DNA of 64,000 bases. Source: Charina bottae. Lineage: Eukaryota; Chordata; Lepidosauria; Squamata; Charinaidae. The stretch is from contig JALMGJ010000004.1 in NCBI GenBank assembly GCA_023362775.1, positions 48,912,298-48,976,297 of the forward strand, given 5' to 3'. The translations under genes were made by a program, and so were the position numbers. The notes below the pieces were generated by a model. That model saw nothing but the letters and a program-made list of their open reading frames with translations, was not told where the DNA came from and did no database searches. Shown one piece after another: positions 34,992 to 46,310 of this stretch; within the stretch, counting starts at the first letter, position 1; every line of letters begins with the position of its first letter.

Positions 34992-37094
34992 GTTTTTTAA
35001 TAAGAATTTTATTAAGTTTCAAGCAAAGATAAAAGCTACAGAAAAGCAAAAAACTACAAAGAAAAAAAAGAGAAAAAGTTAAAAAAGTGTGGAAACACAA
35101 AAGAAATTTTTTTCAAAGTTACAAAAAGAGGTGACTTCTGACTTTTAACAGCAAGGATATACAAAAATTTCCATAATCAATCCCTTACTCTATATTAAAA
35201 GAAAATCACATTATTTATATAAATCATTCCATTGGCACATTGTAAAAATCACTAAATACAGTTCTTGTTGTTTATTCGTTCAGTCGTTTCCGATTCTTCG
35301 TGACTTCATGGACCAGCCCACGCCAGAGCTTTCTGTCGGCCGTCACCATCCCCAGCTCCCCAATGGTTGAGTCCGTCGCCTCCAGAATACCATCCATCCA
35401 TCTTGCCCTTGGTCGGCCCATCTTCCTTTTGCCTTCCACTTTTCCTAGCATCAGCTTCTTCTCCAGGGTATCCTGTCTTCTCATTACGTGGCCAAAGTAC
35501 TTCAGTTTTGCCTTTAATATCATTCCCTCAAGTGAGCAGTCTGGCTTGATTTCCTGGAGTATGGACTGGTTTGATCTTCTTGCAGTCCAAGGCACTCTCA
35601 GAATACAGTTCTTCCCTCCCCTTATATTAAAAGAAAAAAAAGAAAAAAAGTTGTATAAACCTCCTAATCAACTTCCTCCCCTCAAAGATAACATTTATTT
35701 AATTATTTCCTTCCTACTACTATTTTATACATTTCTGTCTACTATAATAAACATCAAACTAAAAAAACATATACATTGTCTGCCATTGTACTTCATAATA
35801 CAACAATTTTAATAATCTTAATCATATTAAACCCAAAACCATCCAAATAGACATTTATTATTATTTTTTATTATACCTTAATAATCTTAATCCAAATCAT
35901 TAAAGATAAATGAAATCAGCCAAATCCTAAAAGCAATCCAGATAAATATTCTTAAACCCTTATCCCACTTCAAAATAAACCAGAGCATTTACATATCCCC
36001 ACAAATCGAACAGCCCAACTTCCCCCCTCAAAAACTCTGACTTCTCTTCAGGAGACCTCCCATACACAATAACCCCTTCTTTTCCATGGTGTTCCATCAG
36101 AAGATCAATTTCACTTATGGCTTGCCACTCGCTCTCTCCCTTAAATTTCTCCAACTCGACTATCCAATCTTCATCCAGCATTTCAAAAGAAATCCCAATC
36201 TCACTCTAAGAAGAGACATTTCTATTGCTGTTAAATTCCTCAATTTCATCCACGACATCCACAACCAGATGACACATTTTAGATTTCATATTTTCCACAA
36301 TGTCCTGAATGCCTTGCATAAAAACTTGGTAGGAATCAGGAAGAATCTGTTTAAAATCTTGGTGGAAGTCAGAGAAAATCCTCCATGTCTCAAGCAGTAG
36401 ATTATGGCGCCCCCTAAGAGCTTAACCAGCGAAAGTTGAAGATATGAAAGAATTCCGGAATGTGTTTACAACAAGCGAAAGTGAGATATGCAGACAGTTC
36501 CCCAGGGAAGGTAGAAGCAGAAAACTGAAAGTTCAAAACAGCCGATTCAAAAGGTAAGGAAAATGCTAATATGTTCAAATTTAGTACAAAAATAATGACA
36601 GGGAGACAATTATTTACTCTCAATCCTCCTTAATATTTGGATGGAAAACAAAGTCCAAAACTTAAAAAGAATTTTTAAAAAATTAATCCCAAAAATAACG
36701 AAAAGCACCAAGATAGCCCACTTCTCCTTGCTGTAGAAAGCCTCTCTTAGGGTACACGGACTTAAAAAATATATAAATTGGGTGATTTAGAAGTGGGGTG
36801 GCTGGTCTTAATGTCCCTTTAAGGCTACAGCATGGCTTGGAAAACGATGATGTCCCAGGCTGCCGGCTAGCTCTTACCAGTTGAGCGCAAATGCTCTTTG
36901 CGATCTTCTGGCTGCAAGCAGCCATCCGGAGGACAGATGGGGTGATTCCAGGTGTTTTCCTTTTCCCATAAAAATACTCCTGGGCTTCAGGAAAAACCTG
37001 CCTGAGCCTGAAAAATCTGCCACGTTGTCAGTTCTGCCTGCTGAGCCCACGGGCACAGCTGTTCAGTCCACCATGTCCCCACTGGAAATCAGCA
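34992..37094 (-). mobile_element. L1-like non-autonomous element B
   Basis: It is the reverse-orientation sister of element A (12401-16758), with the same GC-rich start (GTGGGGACATGG read on minus near 37080) and the same AATAAAATTCTTATT-type end. It is flanked by AAAACATCAG (34982-34991 and 37095-37104). Without its BovB insertion it is about 1.75 kb. It has one hairpin arm only, and a CG at the site where both target repeats of element A have decayed. Confidence 0.88.
35267..35601 (-). mobile_element. BovB 3' fragment inside L1-like element B
   Basis: This 335-bp, 5'-truncated BovB encodes the last ~107 residues (WTARRSNQSILQEIKPDCS, then KLKYFGHVMRRQDTLEKKL, end VTKNRKRLNE). A perfect 12-bp duplication AATACAGTTCTT flanks it (35255-35266 and 35602-35613). 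Confidence 0.95.
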
Positions 37095-37232
37095 AAAACA
37101 TCAGTTTATTAAAGATGTGTAGCAAGAGAAATATAGATAGATGTATTTATTTATTTAATTGTGGAGTCCTTGGTGCTCTCTGAGCCTTGTTGTTTTCTTG
37201 CAGATGTTTCATTGCCAGGCTAGGCAACATCT

Positions 37233-37952
37233 TCAAAACGAAAAGGGAGTGGGACTTGCTCTCTGATTATTTACCATGGCTTGTCCTGCTTGTGTTGGTG
37301 GAGGTGTTGTTCTCTGCTTAGGAGTTCCTTGATTGGGCTGTTGTTTGCTACTTGGTTGATTGACTGAGTTAACAGTTCCTTGATTGGGGTATATAGTGCT
37401 GTTTGATTGTTCCTCTGGTGCTAATCTTGGTGTTAATCTTTGCATATCTGGATGATGATTGCTGGCAAGGAGGTGTTCTGGTCTTCTGGCTTTTCTATTG
37501 TCTCTTATGAATGGTATGTAAATGTTGTTTACCTCTATGTGTCTGTTGATGGCTGCTTTGTCTGAGTGCCAAGCTTCCAAGAATTCTCTAGTGTTTTTGG
37601 ACTTGGCTTGGTTTAAGATGCTCACAGTTTCCCAGTTGAAAGTATGGTAAAGTCTGTCCATGTGTTGTGAGATTAAGGAGTTTTCATTGTGTCTTCTGAC
37701 TGCTAGTTGGTGTTCGTGGATGCGTACTGCTAGTCTTCTGCCGGTCTGTCCTACGTAGTGGCTGTTACAGTCCTTACAGTGTATGTTGTAGATAACTCCT
37801 GTTTTTTCTTCTTGGGCTACTGGGTCTTTTGGGTTACTTACGATGTTCTGAAAGGTTTTGGTTGGTTTGTGTGCTATGGTGATGCCGTGTGGTTGTAACA
37901 GTCTATTAGTTTCTGCGATGTTTCTGATGTATGTCAGTGTAATCCTTTTCAT
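37233..37952 (-). pseudogene. Penelope GIY-YIG endonuclease domain
   Basis: The 239-residue frame holds a GIY-YIG nuclease: GVIYNIHCKDCNSHYVGQTG, then RRLAVRIHEHQLAVRR and an acidic EFLEAWH block. The CKDC pair fits the zinc-like cysteines of PLE linkers. In complete elements this domain follows the reverse transcriptase and nicks the target. A Gln/Pro-rich C-terminus runs into the terminal repeat. Upstream (37953-38500, minus) the frame is broken but continues the reverse transcriptase. Confidence 0.92.
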
Positions 37953-37959
37953 AGCTTCT

Positions 37960-38500
37960 GTTGGTTTTGCTGTGGTGGGTTGAGTGGTCAGGCACTTTTT
38001 GATAAAGTTGCATGGGTATCCATTTTGCTGGAAGATGCTATATAAATGGCCTGTTTCCTTTTTCTGGTGTTCTGGGTTGCTGCAGTGCGTTTGTCCTCAT
38101 CTGAATAGTGTTCTTACACAGCTCCTCTTGTGGGAGGTTGGGTTATTGCTTTGGTAGTGGAGCACTTGGTTAGTGTGGGTAGATTTCCAGCAGACTTGTG
38201 TTTCTAGAATGCCATCATTTCCTCTACTGATGAGGATGTCCAAGAAGGGTAGTGTGTTGTTTTCTTCTTCCCTTGTGAATTTTATTCCTTTGAAGATGTT
38301 GTTGATGTTTTCATGTGTTTCCTCCAGTTGATCGTTTTTTACTATGACGAAGGTGTCATCTACATACCAGATCCATACTTTGGGTTATATGTGTGGGAGT
38401 GCTATCCTTTCTAGACATTGCATTACAATCTCTGCTATGAGTCCTGAGAGTGGTGATCCCATAAGTGTTCCTTTGATTTGTTGGTAAGTCCCACACCCTT
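37960..38500 (-). pseudogene. Penelope reverse transcriptase C-terminal remnant
   Basis: On minus the sequence reads WYVDDTFVIVKNDQLEETHE, then NINNIFKGIKFTREEENNTL and LPFLDILISRGNDG. The catalytic YVDD lies at 38355-38366. Stop codons and frameshifts separate it from the GIY-YIG frame, and the N-terminal half is absent. Confidence 0.88.
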
Positions 38501-38767
38501 TTTGCACAACAAGATGTTGCCTAGCCTGGCAATGAAATGTCTGCAAGAAAACAACAAGACTCAGAGAGCACCAAGGACTCCACAGTTCAACCCTAAGCTA
38601 CAAATATTTATTTAATTAATTTATATGGCCGTCCAACACACATATAGTGATTCCAGGTGGCTTACAAAATTAAAATCCACAATATAAAAAATCCACAATA
38701 TAAAAAATCCATTGACCCCCCCACACCTTTCACGGTGGCTACAAACACAATAATAGATGTTTTTTGT

Positions 38768-38930
38768 TTAACAAAGGATGCTATTGATGACAACATTTCC
38801 GATTGATCTGCCATCCTTTAAGAATACTCTAATGTTTTCACTTCTTTTTCCCCTGGCTTAAAGCAACATACAGCTGACCATGCTGGAATACCAGTTTCTC
38901 CATATAAATCAGCACATTTTCCATTATTTG
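38768..38930 (-). pseudogene. Helitron helicase C-terminal end
   Basis: On minus, broken frames read HKVQGQ, MEKLVFQHGQLYVALSQGKK and, after a frameshift, LKDGRSIGNVVINSILC-stop (stop at 38768-38770). The GQLYVALS block is motif VI of Pif1-type helicases, and the VVINSILC ending is typical of animal Helitrons. This anchors the element's orientation. Confidence 0.9.
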
Positions 38931-39046
38931 TCCTTGCACTTTATGTATAATGACAGCAAAGCATGACAGTATTGTGGAGTATTACCTATTCTCAATTCTA
39001 CACTGTCTTGAGGATCTATGAAGGAAATTTGAAGGAATTTGGCTTG

Positions 39047-39742
39047 CTAGTTGGGGTCTGGCATTAAATGTCTGATGTAATGATGGATTTGCCATTGAAT
39101 AATCACAGAAGGATTCCATCCATTCTTCATTAGAAGGACTTCTTTGGTACCAAAGGATGTCATCTGGAAGAGGCAGTTGTATTGTCTGATGTTCTTTCTG
39201 AACATGTTTGCAATAGGTTCATCATTGCTATATAAATTGAGGAGTTTATTAGGTAGAGGTTGCAAATTGCCTATCCTGACCTTTCCCTTCATACTGCAGA
39301 AATTGGCAGTTTTTCCAGGGAATAGGAAGGTATGACAGTGAGGGCACACTTTGGCCATCACATCAGCAGAAATATTATGCTGTGCGAGTCGTGCATTTTC
39401 CCTTGCTCTTTCTCTGTTGAGGTTTTGTCATCAAAGGCGGGTATTGTCATGTTGAGCAACTCTCGCAGTAATTACTGTTTGCCACATATTCTTGAGTTGA
39501 TCTTCCCTTTCCTCCTCCGTCTCTTCTTGTGTCCTCTTTCTGTGGCTTTCATTGTCATTCTGGAGACATGCAGCCCTTTCATTCTCCATTTGTTCATAGC
39601 TTTTGCTATTTGTTCTTTGTCTCTGATCCTGGAGACGTGCATTTCTCTGCTCCTTTGTCTCTTCCTCTCTTCTCCTTCTGGGCCTCTTGTTGTCATTCTG
39701 GAGACGCGCATGCCTCTCCTCCTCTGTCTCTCCTTCTCTCAT
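39047..39742 (-). pseudogene. Helitron N-terminal region
   Basis: Two pieces lie in the same frame. 39431-39742 is an Arg/Glu-rich repeat of ETEEERHARLQND type, repeated four to five times. 39047-39361 begins MMAKVCPHCHTFLFPGKTAN and contains NIRQYNCLFQMTSFG. One in-frame TGA separates them just below 39431. These are the N-terminal repeat and cysteine-rich part of Helitron proteins. Shortly after 39047 the coding sequence jumps to the helicase end, so the Rep domain is deleted. Confidence 0.88.
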
Positions 39743-40986
39743 CTTATCTGTCCTAAATGTTTGATCCTGGAGTCATGCGGCCCTGGCCTCATCCAGTTCT
39801 TGTTCACTCCTCCTCCTTGCCACTTCCCGGTGATGTTTGGTGTCATCTATTTGTCATGGGTTCTTTTTTATACCCAAAGTTTGATTGTTTCAGGCTCAAA
39901 ATGAACTCCCAAAAAGCACTGCACTCTACAACACTTAGAGTTTTTTATATCTCCCCTTATAGGTTGGTGAGGTGTTTTATTTTAAACAAAACTATCTATA
40001 GTATAAAAGTGATTCTTTCAAAACTATGTGACTATGTGATTAGAGCTAATATCTAACTATCCTAGCTTATTACTAATGAAACTATATTACTAAGGAAACT
40101 ATCCCATACAATGTTATTCTATTCTTATCTTACTAAGCCTTATACTACTACTTCTATTCTATACTAATACAAATATATTCTAACAATTCTTCTTATACTA
40201 CTATTAATAGCCTACTGTTACTACAGCTAGTATGGAGCTTCTGTTATTGGGCAGTTTGCACAACACTTGCCCCCTTCTCACTGGTTTGCTGCAGGACTTT
40301 GCCTCTTCATTCTGTTTCCTCGGGACCTCAAAGTCTCTTTGCAGAAAAGAAACACTTCTCTGTTCCTTTGGCTGCTTTCCTTTGTGGCTGCTGCAGGACC
40401 TCTGAACACACCTGTCTCTGCTCATCTCCTCACCTCTCCTCCTGTTTCCTCTCCTCTCCTCCCCAGCTGTTACAAAGCTGAGGCTTTTTATCAGCCACTC
40501 TGCCATCCTGACGCTGGGAGGAGGTTTGAAATAGGAGGGAGGGAGGCAGCACAGGTACCTGTGATTTCACCAGCAGCCTGCTCTCCCACACTATTGACCA
40601 TCATATCCACCTTCTCTTTCCATGCAGTATAATTAGGCTGACGAGTTTTTAAATTTAAATTTAATTTTTTTACCACAATGCTGTAGGGTGCACTCATCAC
40701 CTCAGAAGAGTTCATACTTCCTGCCAGCTTCCTCATTTACTTGTGGGAAGCTGGCAAGGAACATTGGAAATGATGATCATGTGACTGCAGCTGACCACAG
40801 AAGTGCAGCAGCACGGTGCACTTTTCCAAATTTCAACCCCATGGGAGTAATGGGTGCCAGATTTTGGACACATTCTTTAAGCTAGCCCATTTGAGGTATG
40901 TTGATTCAAAAATGGTTGCCCTATGATGCACCGTTTTGCCCAATTGTGTGTTATGAACAAACAGAAGAGTTTTAGTAATATATAGA

Positions 40987-42350
40987 TAAAGACAAAGGAT
41001 GATGTTTTATCAAGCAGTCTTAAGTGGGGTGGGTGAGGCATTACTTCCAAAGCTCTGCTGGCTAAAGCTGGTGGGTTCTCTCATAAAGCTGGTGGGTTCG
41101 CTTTTTTATAAAACAACTCATTATTGGTTTCAGCATGGAACAAATTACCTCTGCCAACCTCAGGCACAACAGCTCAAAGTCTTCACTTAAGGCTTGCTGG
41201 AGACCCATATCCAAAGCTAGGTCTACTTCATCCCCATAATGTCCCATTTCAGAGGAAAAGATCAATGCCCATATTGCTTTTGGCAAGCCCTAGAGAGGCT
41301 CTGGAAAGTTCTCTTTAATGTCCAGGATTTAGAAATTACACTGTTCCTGCAGGAGTGCATCTATGCTTAAACAGATTTAAATTGATTATTTTCTTTGAAG
41401 GTGGATAAGGATTTCTTGTTTTTCCTTGTTCCCATGTAAGAATATAAGGGTTTGATGCATGTGAATATTCCCATCATCCATGACAATTTAAATCTTCTCA
41501 CTTTCTGGTGGAAGGCAAGCAAGCAAACCAGGGCAAAACAAAAAGAAGAGAGGGAGAAGAATAGGACTGATTCACAGGATTCCATTCATCTCTATTAAAA
41601 CATTTAAAAGTGAGAGCAACACGGAAAAGCAAATATGTTCCCTTCAGGTGTGACAGAGTATATCTGTACGTGTAAATGGAGCAGCAGTAAACAGATTTTT
41701 TTTAATCATAACAATCATACATTGCAGGACAGCCCTGATTATTAAAGAAGAATCTGTATGTTGCCATGTATGATCCATGGCTACAATGTCCAAAGTTCAA
41801 CAGAAGCATAAAAATGTATTTGATATCTATTGACATCTATGGCTATTTTTCAGGCTGGCATTTTAATTCGACTCCTGCCTATATTCAGCTTCCTTAGCCA
41901 CAGGCAGAGTGAATGGCAATTGAACATTAGAGTACTCTGTCATGCTCCTAGGGAAGCAAACTGATAGGATTGTTAGAGCTCGTCAGTGAATAATCCTATC
42001 TAGTGCACACGGTAGGATATCCAGAGTCTATTACGGAGAATGGATTTTCCTTGCTTCCTTTGTGATTGAAATCTATTAGTATAATTTCATCTCATTGTAT
42101 TCTGAGATGGATAAATTGCTATTCTACAACTCAACTGATATCACTATCTGGTTGGAAATATTTACATGTGTCAATGCTTGTATGTGAAACGTCAAGGAAA
42201 TCAAACATACAAAGATATATGTTAACACTTTCATAGGATTACTAAAGAGAGAAGCTAGAAAAGGAACTATTCTGTATTGGTCAGGAGTGCACAGTCTGTA
42301 GCTTAAGACATAGCCTCCTAAGGGCATCTTTATCACTGTCTGTATATTGC
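40987..42350. other. Unannotated stretch
   Basis: The sequence around 41040-41330 contains frames such as MVSAWNKLPLPTSG that faintly resemble a LINE C-terminus, but I cannot support it. The rest is plain AT-rich DNA. Confidence 0.35.
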
Positions 42351-42351
42351 T

Positions 42352-42560
42352 ATGAGAGGGTGCCTGATGTAGTGGTCAAAGATATTGGGCTAGAAACCAG
42401 GAGATCATGAGTTCTGGCCCTTCCTTAGGCACAAAGCCAGCTGGGTAACTTTGGACCAGTCACTTTTTCTCAGCCCTAAGAAGAAGGTGATGGCAAACCA
42501 CTTCTGAAAATGTTACCAAGAAACACCAGAAGTCAAGACTGACTCAAAGGCAAAAAAGAA
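42352..42560 (+). mobile_element. tRNA-derived SINE with BovB-like tail, older copy
   Basis: The head GATGTAGTGGTCAAAG, B-box-like AGTTCTGGCCC, CORE-like CTTTGGACCAGTCACTTTTT and tail AAGTCAAGACTGACTCAAAG align with 33043-33271 but with many changes. Confidence 0.85.
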
Positions 42561-42604
42561 AGAAAAAGGCTATGTAACATCAAAAACATTCTGAGAAATA
42601 TAAC

Positions 42605-42730
42605 ATTATTTCATTTATTTATTTTACAATCAATTTATATGGTTGTCCATCTCACTAGAGCGACTCTGGCTGGCTAACACAAAATTAAAACTCAATAAAA
42701 AGCCACTAATAACAACAATAAAAGTATACA
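42605..42730 (-). mobile_element. L2/CR1-type LINE 3' tail
   Basis: ATTTATTTATTTTACAATC, then ATATGGTTGTCCATCTCACT and ACAAAATTAAAACTCAATAA form the reverse of a LINE end, like that at 38618-38700. Confidence 0.6.
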
Positions 42731-43785
42731 ACTGGTGGCAGTAAATATGGATTTACACTGAAAGTTTTACTATCTGCCTATTCAGAAATAGGTACCATTT
42801 AATTAAAAAGAATTTATTTCCAAGTAATTGGATAGAAGATTACAGTATTTACTTGGAAATAAATATCATTAAAGTCAGTGGGGCTTACTTCAGAATACTG
42901 TAGACATTAAAATATTTCAACTTACGTCAATATTAAAACGTTTATACCAAAATAGCCATATTTGTTATGAGGTGGGGAAAATGCAGTAGGTGTAATTGAT
43001 ACTATATGAATTATGTGAAAGGCATGAAAGGTATTGATTGACAAGTCTAAAAAAATAATAATGATTAAGCCTTATGGTACCACAACTGATTTAACATCAC
43101 CTAACACTAGAAGTTCACAGCTTTACTTAAAGAATGTCAAAAGTGAAATAAACTATTTGCTATATAAACTTCCTTCCCTTGTACCACTCTCTGCAGCTGA
43201 CAGTAATCCTCCATGTCTAATAGCCTGATCCATCTTCAAACAAAAGACACGTTAAAACTAAGCTTCCCACTGGTGCCAAAGGTGGAACACTAAAACTACA
43301 TCCAAACAGAGAAAGAGGTTGGAGATATATTATAGCCTGGACCAAAATTGGTATGTTGATGGAAAATTTACATGGCATCTATTTGCCCTGAGTGTACAAT
43401 ATATGATTTCCACTTAACTGGCATGTGGTATTCACTGGGGCCAGTAGGTCAGAGGGCAGAATCAGCCAATGGGTTATCATTGGAAGAGCAAAAAGATTGT
43501 TATAGGGCAGTCTCATTATTGATCCAGTTTGCTGTCTAGCCTCCTCTGCTGCAGAGACCTTAAAATGCTTCCGGAATGCATCAACATGCTAGGCTGGCTT
43601 ATGATCACAAGAGATATCATGGAAATCAGCTATGAGAAAAAGTGCAAGATTGAAAGAAGTCCATGTTCAGGAAAAAAGAAAGACAAAATTTGATCCAAGG
43701 AGTTGCAATTGTCTTTTCACACAGGAGTAAAATAAAATTTGGCAACCTTGGACAAAGGCATATTTTCACATGGGGAAAAAGGGCA
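42731..43785. other. Unannotated stretch
   Basis: A short inverted pair TTATTTCCAAGTAA / TTACTTGGAAATAA lies at about 42816-42862. Nothing else is recognised. Confidence 0.4.
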
Positions 43786-43789
43786 ATGT

Positions 43790-44095
43790 TTAGCGATATT
43801 AGCAACACATATACGACAGGCCCCAACTCTGCTCGACTTTAGGAAAGTCGTTAAGACCTGGCTTTTTCCTCAGGTGCTAGGCCACTTGAGTGAAAGCACC
43901 TTTTGGTTGTTTTGCTTGGTTTTTATATTTTGGATTTTTATATTTTATATATTGTACATGTTGTCGTATTATATGGCTAGAGTTTGGTTTTGCTTTTGTT
44001 TTATTTTTTGTTTCCGTGCTGTACGCTGCCCAGAGTCATATTGTTTGAGTTGGGTTGCCTTATAAATCTGGCAAACAAACAAATAAATAGGAAAC
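43790..44095 (+). mobile_element. CR1-type LINE 3' end
   Basis: The frame 43739-44065 includes RQAPTLLDFRKVVKTWLFPQ, the C-terminal end typical of CR1 proteins. The tail is CTGCCCAGAGTCATATTGTT, then TTGCCTTATAAATCTGGC and AAACAAATAAATA. It is 5'-truncated. Confidence 0.75.
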
Positions 44096-45095
44096 CAAGG
44101 CAGATATCTTTCGACAGAAGTAAAAGGCACAATTTGCCCACCTTGAGAAGAAGCACATTTTTAAACTAGAGCAGCAACATATGTTCCACTATATCTAAAT
44201 GGAGAAGAGTTATGAAAAGCTATTTGGAAAACAACACATATTCCAATTTACATAAATAGAAAATAGTTTTGAAAGTTATTTTTCTCTATGGCAGACAGGA
44301 ATTCATTGCATACATTTTTAAAAAGGTTTTGGCAAAGAGAGAGAGAGAATTTTAAAAAAAGAGTGCTTATGCACCAAGAACTTTTTTAATAGGCAAAGGA
44401 ACACCAAAAGGACTTTAAGGGAAAAAACAAATCAAGGCAATATTAAGATTTTTCTTTAAAAATTAAAGACAAACAAAGAAACAACAAATGTAACCTTTCA
44501 CACATTTATTTGGAGTTATGAGTTTTATTTCTGTGAAGACAGCTACAGAGTTCTTGAAAGTGGAGGAGAAAAATAACCTTGAGCAACATCAGCAGCATCA
44601 CAATTCTCCAATGGTCTGCAGATATGCAAATTCAGCCACTGTGCATATGCAAATTGGAAACTTAGGAGGGAGCTTATTTATTTGTTGTTTATTTAATCAA
44701 TTTCTATAGTGGCCCACATCATGGGGAAAAAAGGCAATCTGTGAATGTGAAGGTGGCGCAGGAGAGAAGAGAAACAAGTTTGTCACTGTAACAGGACTCA
44801 GTACTCAGGCACCTGGGAATTTCAGCTCTAGGCAGGATTTCGCCTTGTCTGTCCTCAGCTTCATCAAGTTGACGGTGGTAAGTACTGTATGAAATTAAAG
44901 TCTTGTGACATTTTAAAGACCAGCACATTTATTATGGATCAGCTACAGGCCACTTTGTCAGCACATTAGTCAGCAGCCATAGTCCTTGAACACTTGTGCT
45001 ATAATATATTTGTTAGCTTTTAGGTGCCACAAGTTAGTTGATCAACTACATAAAATACTTCTTTAAGAAATCAAGTATGGCTGTTTATACATTAT
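44096..45095. other. Unannotated stretch with a possible MITE remnant
   Basis: The part around 44895-45000 (AAAGACCAGCACATTTATTA) loosely resembles the element at 62100-62275. The rest is unassigned. Confidence 0.35.
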
Positions 45096-45099
45096 GAAT

Positions 45100-45380
45100 T
45101 AATGTATATTATCAACATTTATATACCACTCCAATCTAATGACTCTGGGTGACATACAGAGAATGACAGCTGAGTGATCTCAAAATACAATCAAGATGCA
45201 AACCACACAAAATAAAAAGATGACTATCATCCTTCCCAACGAGGCCCATTGAAAAAGAAAGGTTTAAAGAAGTTTCCTAATAGCCAGGAGTCTGGGAATT
45301 AAGCGTAGCTCTACAAGCAGCAAATTCTACAATGTCCAAGAAGACCTATCTTCTGACCAATGCTCCTCTTACATCCTATG
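45100..45380 (-). mobile_element. L2/CR1-type LINE 3' part
   Basis: ACATTTATATACCACTCCAA, CTAATGACTCTGGGTGACAT and the following CCTAATAGCCAGGAGTC-type sequence fit the reverse of a LINE 3' region, including part of the UTR. Confidence 0.55.
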
Positions 45381-45404
45381 GAAGTAAGACCCTTTATATA
45401 TAGC

Positions 45405-46310
45405 ATGGCTGGATAGTGTAGTGGTTAGAGTGCCACCTTTGGAGCGGGAGACCAGGGTTCAAATGCCGGCTGTACCTACCTTACCAGTAGGGGTCCTTGG
45501 GCAAAGACCCCTAGCACTTCACCTGCCTACCTCAAAATATGAGAGTGACACGAACTAAGAGAGTCATGCCGGCTCGGACATCACCTGGATTAACAAGGTC
45601 CGCACCAGATGTTGGGGAATCAGGGCAATCTGACGATAAGTGGGCTACTGGAACAAACCATACATGGACGAGACAAGAGAACCTGGAATTGATGGAATGC
45701 TACTACAACAGTAGACCTAATGAGAGGGGATATATGAAGCGTATGAGGGAACTATGGATGGACAGAAGACCTGCATCCACACTGAGAAACAGCTAGTAAC
45801 CCAATGCTTCAACATAGTGAAGAGGAAGCTGCTCTCACAACTTGAGATAGAACAACTACACATTATATCCCAGGTTCAAGAAGACCCAGAAGAACAACTG
45901 GAAGTGCAGCCAACACTTGAAGATGGAACGTCACTGCCACCCCCTCCACTACAGAGCACAGCAGCTGATATGAGGCAAAAGATCATGGATAAACTAGCTA
46001 CAGTCAACTCTTGAGACTGATTACCAAGGCTCAGTGGAGAAGTACCATCATATAGTATGCTAGAAGATGCCAACAGAGCCCTCACGACAATCCCTACTAC
46101 CACTATAACTCAAACCAATTAACTGGTATACGCTACAGCCACTGAAATCCTGGAGATGCACAGAACCCTCAAACTCCCAGGCCTCTGGTAGAGGACCCGA
46201 GGTTGAGGAAGACACATACCACCCATAGGGGTGAGAAGGGAATTTTTTTTATATATATAATTTTTTTTCATAGAATAAAAGACGGATGGACGGACGGAAG
46301 GAAGGAAGGA
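45405..46310 (+). mobile_element. Chimera of tRNA-like SINE head and LINE ORF start
   Basis: The head (about 45410-45475) has A-box-like TAGTGTAGTGGTTAGAGTG and B-box-like GGGTTCAAATGCC. About 60 bp later an ORF start of a non-LTR retrotransposon follows (45539). The coding part then breaks off and a short 3' region ends near 46250. No reverse transcriptase is present. It looks like a composite non-autonomous retroelement with a Pol III head. Confidence 0.6.
45539..46014 (+). pseudogene. N-terminal ORF of a LINE with Myb-like region (R4-like?)
   Basis: The frame starts MRVTRTKRVMPARTSPGLTR and has a tryptophan-rich block WTRQENLELMECYYNSRPNE followed by KRMRELWMDRRP. After a frameshift near 45780 it continues LVTQCFNIVKRKLLSQLEIE and ends in a Pro-rich stretch (stop at about 46012-46014). 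Later fragments (TETN-like, YATAT-like, near 46105-46130) also fit. The Trp-spaced helix pattern looks like a Myb-type DNA-binding region as in R4/Dong-type LINEs. The clade assignment is from memory of family patterns and uncertain. Confidence 0.5.

Larger units (their letters stand above)
37161..38604 (-). mobile_element. Penelope-like element (PLE), 5'-truncated
   Basis: The 1444-bp element is flanked by a perfect 13-bp duplication TATTTATTTAATT (37148-37160 and 38605-38617). Its two ends are inverted copies of one terminal block (37161-37232 and about 38511-38604). Between them are the end of a reverse transcriptase and a GIY-YIG endonuclease. Hammerhead-like motifs in both ends are decayed (CTGA replaced). 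Confidence 0.93.
37144..38752 (-). mobile_element. CR1/L2-type LINE tail, split by Penelope
   Basis: The tail (minus: GTAAGCCACCTGGAATCACT, then GGACGGCCATATAAATTAA and AAATAAATA) is split at its simple-repeat end. ATAGATG at 37137-37143 and 38753-38759 may be its target duplication. Confidence 0.6.
34868..40986 (-). mobile_element. Helitron, internally deleted and heavily nested
   Basis: On minus the start is A|TCTATATATTACTAAAAC at 40986 and the end is GGGTTGTCTAG|T at 34868. Helitrons insert between A and T, start with TC and end in CTRR. A weak ACCC/GGGT stem precedes the end. Coding remnants are an N-terminal zinc-finger region (39047-39742) and the final helicase segment (about 38768-38930). 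The rolling-circle Rep and most of the helicase are absent. Inserted elements are L1-like B (34992-37094), a CR1/L2 tail (about 37144-38752) and, inside that, a Penelope element (37161-38604). The outer ends are inferred; the coding parts are clear. Confidence 0.75.

Noticed and set aside
39332..39904. 190-codon plus frame with hydrophobic repeats, looking like a membrane protein
   Set aside because: It is antisense to the Arg/Glu-rich Helitron repeat region, which encodes hydrophobic Leu/Phe/Ser on the opposite strand.
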